From NCBI RefSeq assembly GCF_048544455.1, contig NC_133536.1:196481325-196545324 (forward strand): DNA of 64,000 nt, given 5' to 3'. Of the stretch, positions 22,291 through 35,300 are shown one piece after another. The stretch comes from Silene latifolia (lineage: Eukaryota; Streptophyta; Magnoliopsida; Caryophyllales; Caryophyllaceae). The position numbers and the translations under genes were made by a program. The notes beneath the pieces were generated by a model that saw only the letters and a program-made list of their open reading frames with translations, was not told the DNA's origin and did not search any database. The number at the start of each line of letters is the position of its first letter. The first letter of the stretch is position 1.

Positions 22291-24585
22291 CAACATCCCA
22301 AGTTGATGTGAGTATGCTTAGTGGATGTTTCGATTCCGTTCTAAGTTGTACAGGACCTGAAACTCCGTGTTCTTTTCTTACCTATTTCATGTCTGGCAAT
22401 AAAAACCTCACTATAACCCTATTTTAGTACGGGCATATCTCAAGAGATTCTAGGACGAATCCAGACCATCTCCCTTGTTAACGACCCATGACGGAAGGCA
22501 AGCCCATTCCCCACAACAAACAACCCGTGTTACTAAAGAACAACCTGTTTCACACCCAAAGGTGCTAGTCTGACTCAAATACATGGTAGAAAACCAATCC
22601 AAGACGATACGGGCCATGATCAAATACAAAGGCTCAATCAAGAGAAATGACCATGATCAATATCCGAGGTCGTAGTTATGCCCGTAATCCAAGACAAAGA
22701 AGAAAGCTCAATCCAGTCCATGTCAATATCCAAAGTCAAAGTTATCTTCAAAAACCTGAATCAAGAATCTGAGCAAACGATGAGATATATTCCAGACCAA
22801 GAATCCGAGTCTGAATCAAGAACAAGCCTGAAGTCAAATGCTGAACAGAACAATGCTGAAGTCTACATAGAATCAAGACATCAATGAAGATGGTCCGCTA
22901 GCACCCTCACTTAGCCTTTTACACACCATAAAGTTCTTCTCGAGACAGTTACATGGAGATATTTAGGAATTTTGAGAATCCTCTCAAGCTCGTCAAGTAT
23001 ACCCATCCTTTAGGGCCAAGACCTGGAAACTTGAACCCATATCAATTAACCTACCTTTATGTGCTCAGGCTACATCAAGCCAAGAGACTCCATTTCCAAG
23101 CCATATTACAAGCTATAATCCCATAAAGCCTTAACTCCACAGAATCAAGCTCCAGAGATTTGTTCATTAAAGACTCTTATTACTGAGCTCCACATTCCAA
23201 ATATCCAATCCAGTTTTACCTTGACCCATACACGGAGTCTTCAATACTTTTCTACCTAGAACGGGACATACCCATATCATTCTTAGGGTCCACTACACCT
23301 CTTTGGTCTATAATCAGAGGGAGTTATCTCAAATCGATTCTTCGAGTCACCAAAGGAATATACCCTTGTGACCCATGCAGGCATGCACTTTAAGGTCCTA
23401 ACAACATAGCTTAGGCACACACCTGAACTACGAGCATGGTTTGATTTCACCTTTTCAGGTGGGTACGTAGGCAGTCCTTTCTTACACAAGAAGGATACAA
23501 CCACAACACCCAAACAAAATTAACCAAACCTCAGAACTACGATCTGGTTTGATTTCACTTCGCGTGAATACGTAGGCAGTCGGCCTCAAGGACTCAACCA
23601 TCCCAACTTTCAACCTCAATTAACAACTTTCAACCACCTCAATTATCAACCATCCCAATTTTCAACCTTCTAACCTCAATTAACTTCCCTCCACAACCAA
23701 CACCTCTATACTAGGGGCTCTTCTTGTCGCCCAGTCTCCCTTTTTACCAAATTCCAGAGTCATCTTCTCATCCTGAAGGTTTATCTTCTGAGATGCCACA
23801 CTTCCTTTATTTCTCTCTTATTTTAAGTCAAGCTAGTGCTTGGTCCGGACAATGGAAAGGTCTTAGATCGATTCTCCAAGTTATCGTGCCTCAAGAGGAG
23901 TCTCTTTTACATCAAACGGTGGCAAAAAGGTGTCCGAGTAGACAACGGGTCCATGGCTTATGCCTTGCCTTTATATGCCCCAATCTTTCTTGCAATTCTT
24001 CTACCTTTGGAACTGATACGCATTATCACCCATACTTGGCTAGGGGTTGCGCATACTTAGGCAAAGTCTGTCAAAATTATCCATGTGTCGCGTCAAATCT
24101 AAGTCAACATTACGTCAGTCTATCATTTCGCGTCCTAGTAGGTCTATGTCGTGTCAGGTCCTGCGTCTAGAGCCTATTTGAATATGCATAACGCATTACA
24201 AATGACAAATTTCTTTGAGCAAGTTTTAAACAACTTTTATAAAGAAACAACTTTTGCAAAACCTATGTGTTTCCTCATTCGAGGCCCATGTGATAATTGC
24301 TTAAGTGCAAATGTGTTTATGTGCTATTTTACTATTAGATTGCGTTCTTGTGTGGCTACTAACCATGAAGATAGTTAGGAAGCAGTGCTCGCCCCAACTG
24401 GGGGCTTCTCTCAAGTCTTCATTCTCCCTAGCAACGATCAAGACATTCCCTAGCAGTATTCGCAGTGATGCTGAAAGTTTCTTCCATGGCGATCATGATG
24501 CTCCTAATCGTTGATGTGTTCCCAGCGAGAGTTCATGATCACTAATCGGAATTTCGCTTGCAAATGATCCAAGCGGAATTTCTCG

Positions 24586-24752
24586 GCAGCGACGCTAAGG
24601 ATGCGTCACTGTCGATTTATTCTCTTCAGTGATGCTAAGGACGCACCGTTGTTGATTCGATCACCTTTATTTTCCTCAGCGATGCTAAGGACGCGTCGTT
24701 GTTGATACCCTTACCTTTCTCCTCAGCGGTGCTAAGAGCGCGCCATGTTGAC
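24586..24752 (+). repeat. Tandem repeat GATGCTAAGGACGCGTCG (4 copies)
   Basis: Copies of about 30 bp at 24586, 24626, 24676 and 24724, each CAGYGATGCTAAGGACGC with a GTTGTTGA-like tail, spaced 40-50 bp apart. The last copy is diverged. Confidence 0.8.
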
Positions 24753-24784
24753 TCAACATATTATTCTTCCCCCACGGAGTTCGA

Positions 24785-25164
24785 GAGATATAATTCCCGA
24801 AGAGTTCTGTACCTTTAGATACCCCTTTCAGGATAAACCTTCAGGTCTTTCATAAACTTTCCTGTACCTTTAGATAACCCTTTCAGGATAAACCTTCAAA
24901 TCTTTCAGATCCTTTAGATATCTTTCAAGATAATCCCTTTAGATAACCCTTTTAGGATAGTACTTCAGATGATCCTTCCTTCAGCCTTTATTTCTTCAGA
25001 TAATCCTATATTCCTTCAGACAATTTTCTGGACAATCTTTTCAGCAACCTTCAGATGATCCTTTCAATAGTTCTTTTTAGTTAAGTCAACCTGTTCAGTC
25101 CTTCAGAGAGTTGTCCTTCAGCCTTTCCATTAGAGATAGCCTTCAGAGTTAGCCTTCAGAAGTG
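24785..25164 (+). repeat. Degenerate CTTCAG / CCTTTAGATAA tract
   Basis: About 380 bp of short interleaved words (CCTTTAGATAACCCTTTCAG, CCTTCAGATGATCC). It resumes after E2 at 28858, which confirms that E2 interrupted it. Confidence 0.75.
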
Positions 25165-26559
25165 TGTAGATACCTCATTTCTGTACCTCCCGCAAACCAC
25201 CCGGTGATGATTGGGCCGCATGTTTGGTACACGGAACGATTTATGATAGTTTATAAGTTTATCATCAAGTCATCGCTCAAACACTTGTGTCTACCTCATA
25301 ATCGTCATCTACGCACCGATACAGTCGTTTTGACAGTAATTAGAGTACATTTGGAGCCCGGGTCAAAAACCGACTTCATTTTCTAATAACCGTTTAAAAT
25401 GCCGAGTCAGAATGTTCTGGAATGTTCCGGATATTTCTATTCCATATTTTCAATCTTTTAATCTTTGGTAAAATATATCCCGAAATTATCTTAAAAATAT
25501 TAAGGAAATAAGATTAATCCGATATTCCATAATAGAAACACGGAAATCTTTCTTCCGCAGGAGGAAACCACTGGGAAAAGACGCAGCAGGTGCTGCGCCT
25601 CTTCCAAGAGACGCAGTGCTTGCTGCGCCTCTTCCTCAGTCCTTTTCTGCGTATTGTTTCGTATCTTTTCGAGTTTCACTTCCCGACGACAGGTCCTTGG
25701 TTCAGACCCCTTGAACCACCTCGCGTCACCATAGTCGTCAGGTTGTAATCTACGATTGACCTAATGACTATACTTTGACTTTCGCCTTGTCCAAGCCTCA
25801 CTCAAACTGGGGGCTCTGCAGATACCTCATTTCTGCACCTCCCGCAAACCACCCGGTGATGATTGGGCCGCATGTTTGGTACGCGGAACGATTTATGAGA
25901 GTTCGTAAGTTTATCGTCAAGTGATCGCTCAAACACTTTTGTCTACCTCATAGTCGTCATCTACGCGCCGATACGGTCATTTTGACAGTAATTAGAGTAC
26001 ATTTGGAGTCCGGGTCAAAAACCGTTTTCATTTCCTAAAACCGTCAAATCCCGAGTCAAAGGCAATGTGCTTGTCTACCTAAGGTTAGGATGTCATAAAA
26101 TGTTAGGATTATATCTCATTTTGAGTCTCATGTCACTTCTTTAGGCTAAACTCAAAGTTTACATTACAAAATGTGTATTTCATTTAGCTAAAATGATAAC
26201 CCGACCTTTAGGCCCGTTTTACGAGGTGATAACGACTTTTTTGGGTCAGGCCTCTTGGACAGAAAGTTCTAGGTCTTTACTTTAGCTTTTCAACGCCACC
26301 AAAATCACCTTAATCAAAGTATTTTAGAGAAAGTTATGCCTAAAATACGATAGGCTGTCACACGCGTTTTCTCGCGCAGAAGGAAACTACCAGAGAAGGG
26401 ACGCAGCAAGTGCCGCGCCTCTTTGAAGGATCGCAGCACCTGCTGCGCCTTTGTCAAGGTTTTCTTTTTGTCGATGTTTCCGTGTTTTAACCTAAGTCGG
26501 TTATTTCCGGATCTTTCCTTCCGTATCTTATTCTTACTATAATTCCTCCGCGTGATTAG

Positions 26560-26567
26560 TATAAATA
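26560..26567 (+). promoter_or_regulatory. TATA box 1 in chimeric LTR of E2
   Basis: TATAAATA in GTGATTAGTATAAATAGGG, 743 bp from the LTR start, as in E. Confidence 0.6.
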
Positions 26568-26876
26568 GGGACCTTCATTCCTCATATTTCTCACGCGAGT
26601 GTCCGCCCTTCTCTTCTCCCTTTGCATTCTAAGACCGTGCTCTTTGCTTATTGGCGTCTACATGCTTGAACATTCGACCACATAAGCTTAAAATGCCGAG
26701 TCAGAATGTTCTGGAATGTTCCGGATATTTCTATTCCATATTTTACAATATTTTAATCTTTAGTAAAATATATCCCGAAATTATCATATAAATTATTAAG
26801 GAAATAAGATTAATCTGCTATTCCATAATAGATACACGGAAATCTTTCTTCTGCGGGAGGAAACCACTGGGGAAAA

Positions 26877-26926
26877 GACGCAGCAGGTGCTGCGCCTCTT
26901 CCAAGAGACGCAGTGCTTGCTGCGCC
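26877..26926. repeat. Palindrome pair in E2 LTR
   Basis: GACGCAGCAGGTGCTGCGCC, spacer TCTTCCAAGA, GACGCAGTGCTTGCTGCGCC. The same pair is at 25578-25632; other pairs in E2 lie at 26400-26450, 27472-27525 and 28092-28145. Confidence 0.85.
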
Positions 26927-27019
26927 TTTTCCTCAGTCCTTTTCTGCGTATTTTTTCGTATCTTTTCGAGATTCACTTCTAAAGTTTCTTCGAAACCCTA
27001 ATTTCCGTCGTGTGATTAG

Positions 27020-27027
27020 TATAAATA
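27020..27027 (+). promoter_or_regulatory. TATA box 2 in chimeric LTR of E2
   Basis: TATAAATA in a second copy of the GTGATTAGTATAAATAG block, followed by CTCACGCGAGTGTC as in the other copies. Confidence 0.6.
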
Positions 27028-28852
27028 GAGACCTTCGGTCTCACATATTTCTCACGCGAGTGTCTGCCCTTCTCTTCTCCCTTTGCATTCTAGACCACGT
27101 TCTTCCTTTTTGGCGTCTACATGCTTGAACTTTCGACCACGTAAGCTCGGATCTTTCTGAGTACCAGCCTCGTTTTGCATGACTGACCAATTTGAGTAAC
27201 TCCACATCAATCAACTTTAATCAATCTTGTTTAACTTTCTCTTAGAGGGAACTTTCGTCATACATTCGAGTCGAGCATCACTAAACGTTAACTTAGTCAA
27301 TCTCGTTTCGTCAAACATGTAAGTCTGAGGGTGTAAATCCCTATTTTAATATTGTTCTTTATTTTTGTAATCATTATTGTAAGATTTACGTCGAAAACAC
27401 AGTTAAAACCGATTTATAAAACCTTATTTCAAACCCTTTTTACGGATTATCGGGAGACAAATGTCGAGAAAGAACGCAGCAACTGCTGCGCCTCTTCGAA
27501 GGGACGCGGCACCTGCTGCGCCTCTTCCTGAGGCTGCCGCAGTTCCTGCTTCCTTCCTTCTTCCTTCGTCTTTTGTTCGTCTGTTTGTTTTTATTTTGCT
27601 TTCGATTGTTCATTGTTCATTAACACAATAATTTGGGTATAATAATTTTAACATGTAAATCATTAATATTTCATTCATCTTCTAAATCCTGACTTAAATC
27701 CCTTATAATTCATATTTGTGAGTTTTCGTCATTCAAATCAATTCGGGTTTTTAATGGTTCGATTTATCCATATTGAGTCTCTGGAATTCATCATTGACAT
27801 ATTTCCATCTGTTATTTATCGTCACCATCATTAGTTCGTCATTAATAATCTGTTTAGTCTAATTAATTTGATTAGTTTGTTTAATTTGTATTTCTAATTA
27901 ACTTATTAATCTTATAATTAACTCGTATTGATTAGTTTTGTCCATGTTTTATCGTTTTTATGACTCAATTGCATGTAAATAATCTGTTAATCACTTCCAT
28001 CCGAGTCAAATAATATAATCAAGCATTAAATTTACCAACGACTATTAACAATTTGCAATTGCGGCTTCACAGTCAGAACTGAACTCAGGAACAGACGCAG
28101 CGACTGCTGCGCCTCTTCCAAAGGACGCAGCTCTGCTGCGCCTGTTCCGGGTTGAGTTCTGTCTCTGAACTCCTGTTTCTGCTTTGACCTAGTTTATTAA
28201 TTACGTATTTAATTAACTATTGCTCGTATTATCACCCTTAATCTGCTCGTTTATTTATTTGTTCTTTCTTTTCTAAAACCATCCCTTTTAAATGTATTTT
28301 TGACGTAAATCAATAAACCCAATGTAATTATTGTAATTTTCTTTATTGTATTCGTATTGTATTTCTTTTCTCGTATTGCTTGTATACTCTCACATGTAAT
28401 CAACCTAAAATTCTACCTTGACATTAATGCATGGCTAATTACTTGTTCACCGACTTAGTCTAATTCTCACATGCTAGGATTAATTTATTGCTTGTTGCAC
28501 TGCATGCATATAACCTTCAACATATCAAGTATAGACGATTTTCCCTAATCATTAGTAGAGGTCGCTATCGAGGCGGGCGGGATTAGGTGTTCGATCAAAA
28601 GAGCTTCCTAATACGTACCCTCACCCCTTTCTCCCGATCTCTGTGAACATCCGTGTTCATTGTCATCCACGAGAGTCATTCTAGACATAGAATGCTAAGG
28701 GTAACGAGTTCTTGGTGTTCATGTCACTACTTTGTGTCTTGACATGTCACGAGGTATTCGAACAGTTTCCAATTTTCCACAATAAATTGGTGGCGACTCC
28801 ACAAATACAGAAAAGCTTGCTCGCTTTTTGCCCCCGTGGGCCCGCGTGCACA

Positions 28853-29244
28853 AAGTGTAGAGATAGCCTTCTGAATTAGTTTTCAGAAGTGTTAAGAAGT
28901 TTCTTCAGAAGCTCTGTAACCCCTAATGCCTTCAAACACCAAGTTATCTTCAGACCAAAGAAATTTTTCCGAAGCGCCTTCAGTCTCGATTCACCCAGGG
29001 GTATATCAGGTATGATTTCTTTTTAGCTGGCGAGCCTCCTTACGTAGTCTAATGGACTTAAAACGACCCTCCTCGGAAGTCGACAGACTCTAAAATGTTC
29101 CCGACGACAGGTCCTTGGTTCAGACCCTTTGAGTCGCCTCGCGTCGCCTCGCGTCGCCATAATCGCCAGGTTGTAATCTTCGATTGACCTGATTGCTATA
29201 CTTTAACTTTTGCCTTGTCCAAGCCTCATTCAAAGTGGGGGCTC
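28853..29244 (+). other. 3' internal end of element E with polypurine-like tract
   Basis: Non-coding. Continues the CTTCAG tract, then CGACGACAGGTCCTTGG, and ends CAAAGTGGGGGCTC before the right LTR at 29245. The last part is copied in E2 at about 25683-25816. Confidence 0.75.
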
Positions 29245-31005
29245 TGTAGATAGCTCATTTCTGCACCTCCCGCAAACCACCCGATGATGATTGGGTAGCA
29301 TGTTTGGTACACAGAACGATTTAGACATTTCGTAAGTTTATCGTCAAGTGATAGCTCAAGTACTTGTGTCTACCCCTTGGTTATCATCTAGCTGTCATTA
29401 CAGTCATTTTGACAATAATTAGAGTACATTTGGAGTCCGGGTAAAAAACCGTTTTCATTTCCTAAAACCGTCAAATCCCGAGTCAAAGGCAATGTGCTTG
29501 TCTACCTAAGGTTAGGATGTCATAAAATGTTAGGATTATATCTCATTTTGAGTCTCATGTCACTTCTTTGGGCTAAACTCAAAGTTTACATTACAAAATG
29601 TGTATTTCATTTAGCTAAAATGATAACCCGACATTTAGGCCCGTTTTACGAGGTGATAACGACTTTTTTAGGTCACGCCTCTTTAACAGAAAGTTCTAGG
29701 TCTTTCTTTTAGCTTTTCAACGCCCTCAAAATCACCTTAATCAGAGTCTTTTAGAGAAAGTTATGCCTAAAATACGATAGGCTGTCAAACGCGTTTTCTC
29801 GCGCAGAAGGAAACTACCAGAGAAAGGACGCAGCAAGTGCTGCGCCTCTTTGAAGGATCGCAGCACCTGCTGCGCCTTTTTTAAGGTTTTCTTTTTGTCC
29901 ATGTTTCCGTGCATTAACCTAAGTCGGTTATTTCCGGATCTTTCCTTCCGTATCTTATTCTTACTGTAATTCCTCCGCGTGATTAGTATAAATAGGGACA
30001 TTCGTTCCTCATATTTCTCACGCGAGTGTCCGCCCTTCTCTTCTCCCTTTGCATTCTAAGACCGTGCTCTTTTCTTATTGGCGTCTACATACTTGAACTT
30101 TCGACCACGTAAGCTCGGATCCTTCTGAGTACCAGCTTCGTTTTGCATTACCGACCAATTTGACCAACTCCACTCAATCAACTTAATCAACTTAGTTTAA
30201 TTCCTCTTACGAGGGCACTTTCATCATACATTCGAGTCGAGCAATCACTAATCGTTAACTTAGTGAATCTCGTTTCGTCAAACATGTAAGCCTGAGGGTG
30301 TAAATCCCATGTTTTATTGTATTTTCTTATTGTATAAATTATTGTAACATTTGCGTCGAAAACATGTTTAAAACCGATTTATAAAACCCTTTTATCAAAC
30401 CCTCTTTACGGATTAACAGAAGACAGACGTCGAGAAGAAACACAGCAACTGCTGCGCCTCTTCGAAGAGTCGCAGCATCTGCTGCGCCTCTTCCTGAGGC
30501 TGCCGCAGTTTCTGCTTTTCTTCTTCTTCCTTTGTTCTTCGTTGATTCGTCTTTTTGTTCCGTTTTCGTTTATTTTTTTTCTTCATTGTTCATTCGTATA
30601 ATAATTTTAATGCATATTTTATAATTTATCAATTTTAACTTCCGACTTAAATCCTAAGTAATCAATATTTGCGGGTTTTCGTCATTAAAATCAAACCCGG
30701 ATTTTAGAGATTAAATTCGTTCATATCAAGTCTCTGGAATCCGCCTTTTGTATATTTTTCATCTGTTTGTCATCATCTTTATCAGTAGTTTAACATAGTT
30801 TAAAACCTAGTTAAATCGTATTAATAAACCTAATTAGATTATTCATTTGTAATTCGTAATTAATTCATTCTAGCTAGTTTGAGTCTTTTTTTATTGCTTT
30901 TATGACCAATTTGCATGTAAATAATCTGTTAAATCACTTCCATCCGAGTCAAATGTCAATAATCGATCATTAAAACATCAATGAACATTAACGATATGCA
31001 GTTCC
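29245..31005 (+). repeat. Right LTR of element E, first 1761 bp
   Basis: TGTAGATAGCTC... with a TATAAATA at 29987-29994 (742 bp in) and palindrome pairs at 29828-29876 and 30441-30494. Broken at GTTCC by element B; the LTR resumes at 39715. Confidence 0.9.
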
Positions 31006-32312
31006 TGTTGGAAATCATATTTTGAATATCACATATTTTAGTTTAAAGTTTTAGTCATAAAAACTTAAGAATCTTATGCATGCAAAACATATAAATAAGT
31101 GTAGAGAAAAAGCGGTTCCTTACATTGAATATTTCGGTTTATGGGCACAAGTAAGGTCTCCTACTTTCACTTGTTCTTGAGCTATGATGAGTAATAGGAT
31201 GATCCTCCAAAGACTTCAAGTATAGAAGCCACTCCTCTTGATTGCACCCAAAATTATCCCATATCTCTACTAAATAATATGTGCTAGATATTTGTTTAGT
31301 AGTTTACCTTAAAATTGATTACTAATACTCATATATTACACTAATAATATTAGTAATGTGATTGAACAATTTGAATCAAGATTTCTCAAGTTTTTTAGAG
31401 AAAGATGAAGGAGTAGAGAGAAACATACACGTGTATTTCTTGAACATGCATAAAGAGAATTAACTAGAGAACAAAACAAAAGTCCCCTTGGGAGTGTGAA
31501 GAGTGTCACGGTTTAGGGGAGTAAAATGGACCAATATATGGTCCTTCCCTTTTTACTTTTGTTCTTATCTAAATGTATATGTATGCTAGCTAGTTAGATT
31601 AGGTATGATTACAAGCATTTTATCTCATAAAATAAATCAACCACAATCCACTACTACTACCTTCATTTCGGTCCATATGTATAAAATGGACTTCCATTTT
31701 ATTTTGTCAATTTGTCATTTGTCACACAATATGTCACATGTAGTATTTTACATGTTATTAATTAATTTAATGCATATTTATCACATAAATATCATTTTAT
31801 AAATTAATTAAATTACATTCAACAAATTGCCTAGTGATACTTGATCACATAAATAAAATGGGTCATTTAATTATAATTCACAACATCTTGTAATTATAAT
31901 TAACCATTCATTCTCATCTCTATTGTTTCACAAACAATAAACAATTTTAGTAATAAAATATTTCAATTACTAAAATAAATCTTCTTTAATCACATTATAA
32001 TAAGATATCAATATTCTCTCTCTCACAAATGCATTGTTCAATTTTAAGGAATTGATTAACTTGTATCGTCATACAATTAATCAACTTTACAGATAAGGGC
32101 ATCATCCTTTAGGTGTGACCTTAAGGGATCAACTGACCACCACCGTCCCACGACAGTAACTTCAAACTCTAGCAAGCCAATCGTTACCGATTAATGTTGA
32201 TCAGTTGACTATAAAATAAATCATCCTTTACGTATTCTTAAAAATGAGATTTAAACATGTGATCATTATGATCGACAATTGTGATCGCATTATTGTCGGG
32301 GACACTCCAACA
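31006..32312 (-). repeat. 3' LTR of copia element B
   Basis: 1307 bp TGTTGGAAATCATA...CACTCCAACA in plus order, 3' LTR because the polypurine tract adjoins it. Confidence 0.93.
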
Positions 32313-32325
32313 ATCTCCCACTTGT
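32313..32325 (-). other. Polypurine tract of element B
   Basis: Minus strand ACAAGTGGGAGAT, matching A at 5207-5219. Confidence 0.85.
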
Positions 32326-35300
32326 TCTCGACAAGTGTGCGTCACCAATTCTCTTGTCCTATTACTATCTCCCACTCAATTCAAGGTGTCTTTCGGGTCG
32401 TACTTGATCATATCGAGAGTGGTTTCCTCGATCTGGAGAATAACTGATTGACCGGAATTATCTACCATAGATACCTTCCGAGCGTGGCGACGCATTTCAA
32501 GTTCATTACTCCTCGAGTGGCCCTGAGATATTGTTTTAACCCTGACAAGGGGGTGAACAATTCCTATCGCATTATTCCCTTCGACTAGCCACAACCATCA
32601 TAACACAAAATATGCCCATTTGACCTCATTTACGAAGGTCGTAGTAACATAAATCAAAGTTAATCTGAAACCATGCCATCTTGGGCGAACAGTCTTTAGT
32701 CAAAAGAATCGACTCATTAGAATACTATAGTAGCTCTCGCCACGACCAGGCGTTATAAATTTGCCAGAACTCTATAAGCGGTCACTGCCCGACAAAGTGT
32801 TCCTAACATTCTGCCTATGTGATCGACTAGTCATCTCACATGACTGTATGGCACTGAACTTGCCATCAATCGCATCACACTCTAGTCACTTCGAGACGTC
32901 ACCTCATACAAGTAACTATGGGTGAATACTATGTTAATCCGGGTTCACTTTAACGGGGTTCAATATTGTCTCTACAACCCGTTTGGATGTAACAAAGTAT
33001 AAAAGGAGTTTTCAGATATAAAAACTCGAACGACAAATGTGATTATCACATATGAATAGTTAATACCTGATTACTACTTCATATTCTATAATTCAGTTTG
33101 ATCTTGAATGTAGTTGTTCATCTCAATCCAATTGAAATGACTTGACTCATCTTGTTAAGCCTATGAAAAGGCTTTGGTTAGTAGGTTTTATCAACTTCTT
33201 GTACCTTACTCAACCTTACTACATACTTGTTTTCCTTTGTAATGTATACATTACAAAAACTTTCTGAGTACGTGTCTAGATCCAATCTAGACATAGGCCC
33301 TCTAGCCTTAGAATCACTCCCACTGTTTTCACAGTGTGCGGGACCCATCCCTCTCGCACATTTCATGATTGCAAGTGTACTCTATTTCCGTTGTGAGGAT
33401 CCTCATTGTTCTTTATTGCTTAGAACGATTCTAACAAATCCATTTATTAAATAACATAGCCACAATAGTATCTTAACCATCCTAATGTGTTTTGATTATG
33501 GTTTTGTCGGAAACCATGCGCAATCTCAATTGTCAATTGTCATTCGTGTAACATCCTTACACAAAATTGCATCAAAAACACTTAACTTTCCATCCTTAAT
33601 GCTTCCTCACGCACTTAAGAATAATCTATATGGCTACTTGGTAACTATTACTTAAATTCGATTTTGAAACAATTCATCATATACTTAAAGCATATGAAGT
33701 GTTATACATCATTACTTATTTAATTGATCCGGCAACGGAAGCAAATGGAATCAATCAAATATGTTCAACTCGATTGAATTAGTCATGAATCTTATCAACA
33801 TAAGACTTCTTATTTGACGCTAATATCATGTGGATTTATCTCCATAAATCCAGATATTAAGATGTATTTTTTTTCTCCTAGTCTTAAATAATTCCCAATA
33901 ATCAATATGTCATCCATATATAAGACTAATTAAAATTTCCGTAACTCCCACTAAACTCCATGTATAAACACAACTTCTCGACTTATCGAGAAAAGTTTTA
34001 TAACATGATCAAAACATTGATTCCAACTCATTGATGTCCTACTTAAAACTCTCTCTTAAGTTTCACATTATCTTAGGATGACAAGAATCTACAAAACTCA
34101 AGACATGTGTTGAATACATTCCTTCTAATTGAAGAAGTGGGTTTTAGATTCACTTGCTATATGTATATCATCATAATGAAACACAATCCCTAAGAAGATC
34201 CGAATAGTGCAAAACACTTTGTAACTAATCAAGCTTTGATATCTCTCTTTGATATCAAATAATTCCACTCGTAATTTATTTCGGATTTTCATGGCTCTAA
34301 GCCTTGTATTGAGTTGTGACTTAAACACTCTCATGTAAGTCATATATTCATTACTTTCCAGAAGTAACTTGAATCAAACAATTTCTTTGTAAGTTGTAAG
34401 CTCTTTACTTTCTAAAAGTAACACTAATTCATCATCTTCAACAAGTGATGACTTTAACCTCCTAGGTTTTGAAGAAAAAACGTCTTACACAAAACGTCTC
34501 ATGTAGCCAAGAAAGACCAGTTTCTTGCGACATAACATTCTTTTGTGGCTCTTGAAATATTATCTCCCACTCTGTCTTCTAGAAATAAACTTGTATTCTA
34601 GGAAGACAGCTTCACGAGTCACAAACTCGTTGTACTTGTGATTATAGTAAGGGAAAATGAGCATTTGTTTCTTGTGAGAACTTACAAGCATGGTTTAGAT
34701 TTAGTGGAAAAATAACTGACAAAATGATAAAATCCCCAAAATAAGATCAAGTAACTTAAAGTAACTTGATTAAAGTCCAAACCATATCGAATAGGGTTTG
34801 ATTTCTTTATGCAACCACACATTATTCCATAATGCGTGCTAAGAGAGATTAATTTGTGATACTATATCACATTTCATTTGGCTTATATCAAAGTCTTCAC
34901 TTTGATAACCCCATTACGACTAGATCGTGATTCTTTAAACTCTTTGAACTTCTTCAAAGATTTCTCTATTTACCTTATTAAGTGAACACATTAGCGTCAA
35001 CTTAAATCGTTGGTAAAAGAAAATGATCAACCTATTTTGGATCAATGATTTACAACCTCGATCTCCTTTTCAACCAAAAGGCACGAGACATCTTGTTTTG
35101 AATACAAGATACGCATATACCATAAGATCTAATGGTTTCAAGAGTACTCGATAACTCTTTGCGTTCATCATTCCAGAATCTAAGGTTTAATCTTGGGTTA
35201 CCAATTTGAGTCTTGCATCATCTTCATGATATATCATTCTAGTTTGGTTTAGAATATAATCACTTTGATAATGGACTAGCCATACATCAAATCATGGTGT

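Larger units (their letters stand above)
22220..25164 (+). other. Non-coding internal region of element E
   Basis: No credible ORF. It holds a 63-bp direct repeat (22228-22290 and 22617-22679), two copies of a GGTTTGATTTCAC...TACGTAGGCAGTC block (about 23433-23478 and 23542-23582), a GATGCTAAGGACGC tandem repeat (24586-24752) and a CTTCAG-rich tract (24785-25164). Confidence 0.75.
25165..28852 (+). mobile_element. Rearranged LTR element E2 inside element E
   Basis: Bounded by AAGTG (25160-25164 and 28853-28857), TGTAGATACC...GTGCACA. It holds a truncated 5' LTR (25165 to about 25682), a short internal tail (to 25816) that matches E's internal 3' end (29098-29244), and an over-long 3' LTR (25817-28852, 3036 bp). 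No ORFs. It belongs to a sister subfamily of E marked by AAAATGCCGAGTCAGAATG. Confidence 0.85.
25817..28852 (+). repeat. Chimeric 3' LTR of E2 with two promoter regions
   Basis: The first ~870 bp follow the E-type LTR through TATAAATA (26560-26567) to about 26690. The sequence then jumps back to the E2-type LTR at AAAATGCCGAGTCAG and runs past a second TATAAATA (27020-27027) to the end. U3/promoter DNA is thus present twice in one LTR. Confidence 0.8.

Noticed and set aside
22228..22679. 389-bp spacing equal to the intron duplication period
   Set aside because: The sequences are unrelated; the equal number is coincidence.
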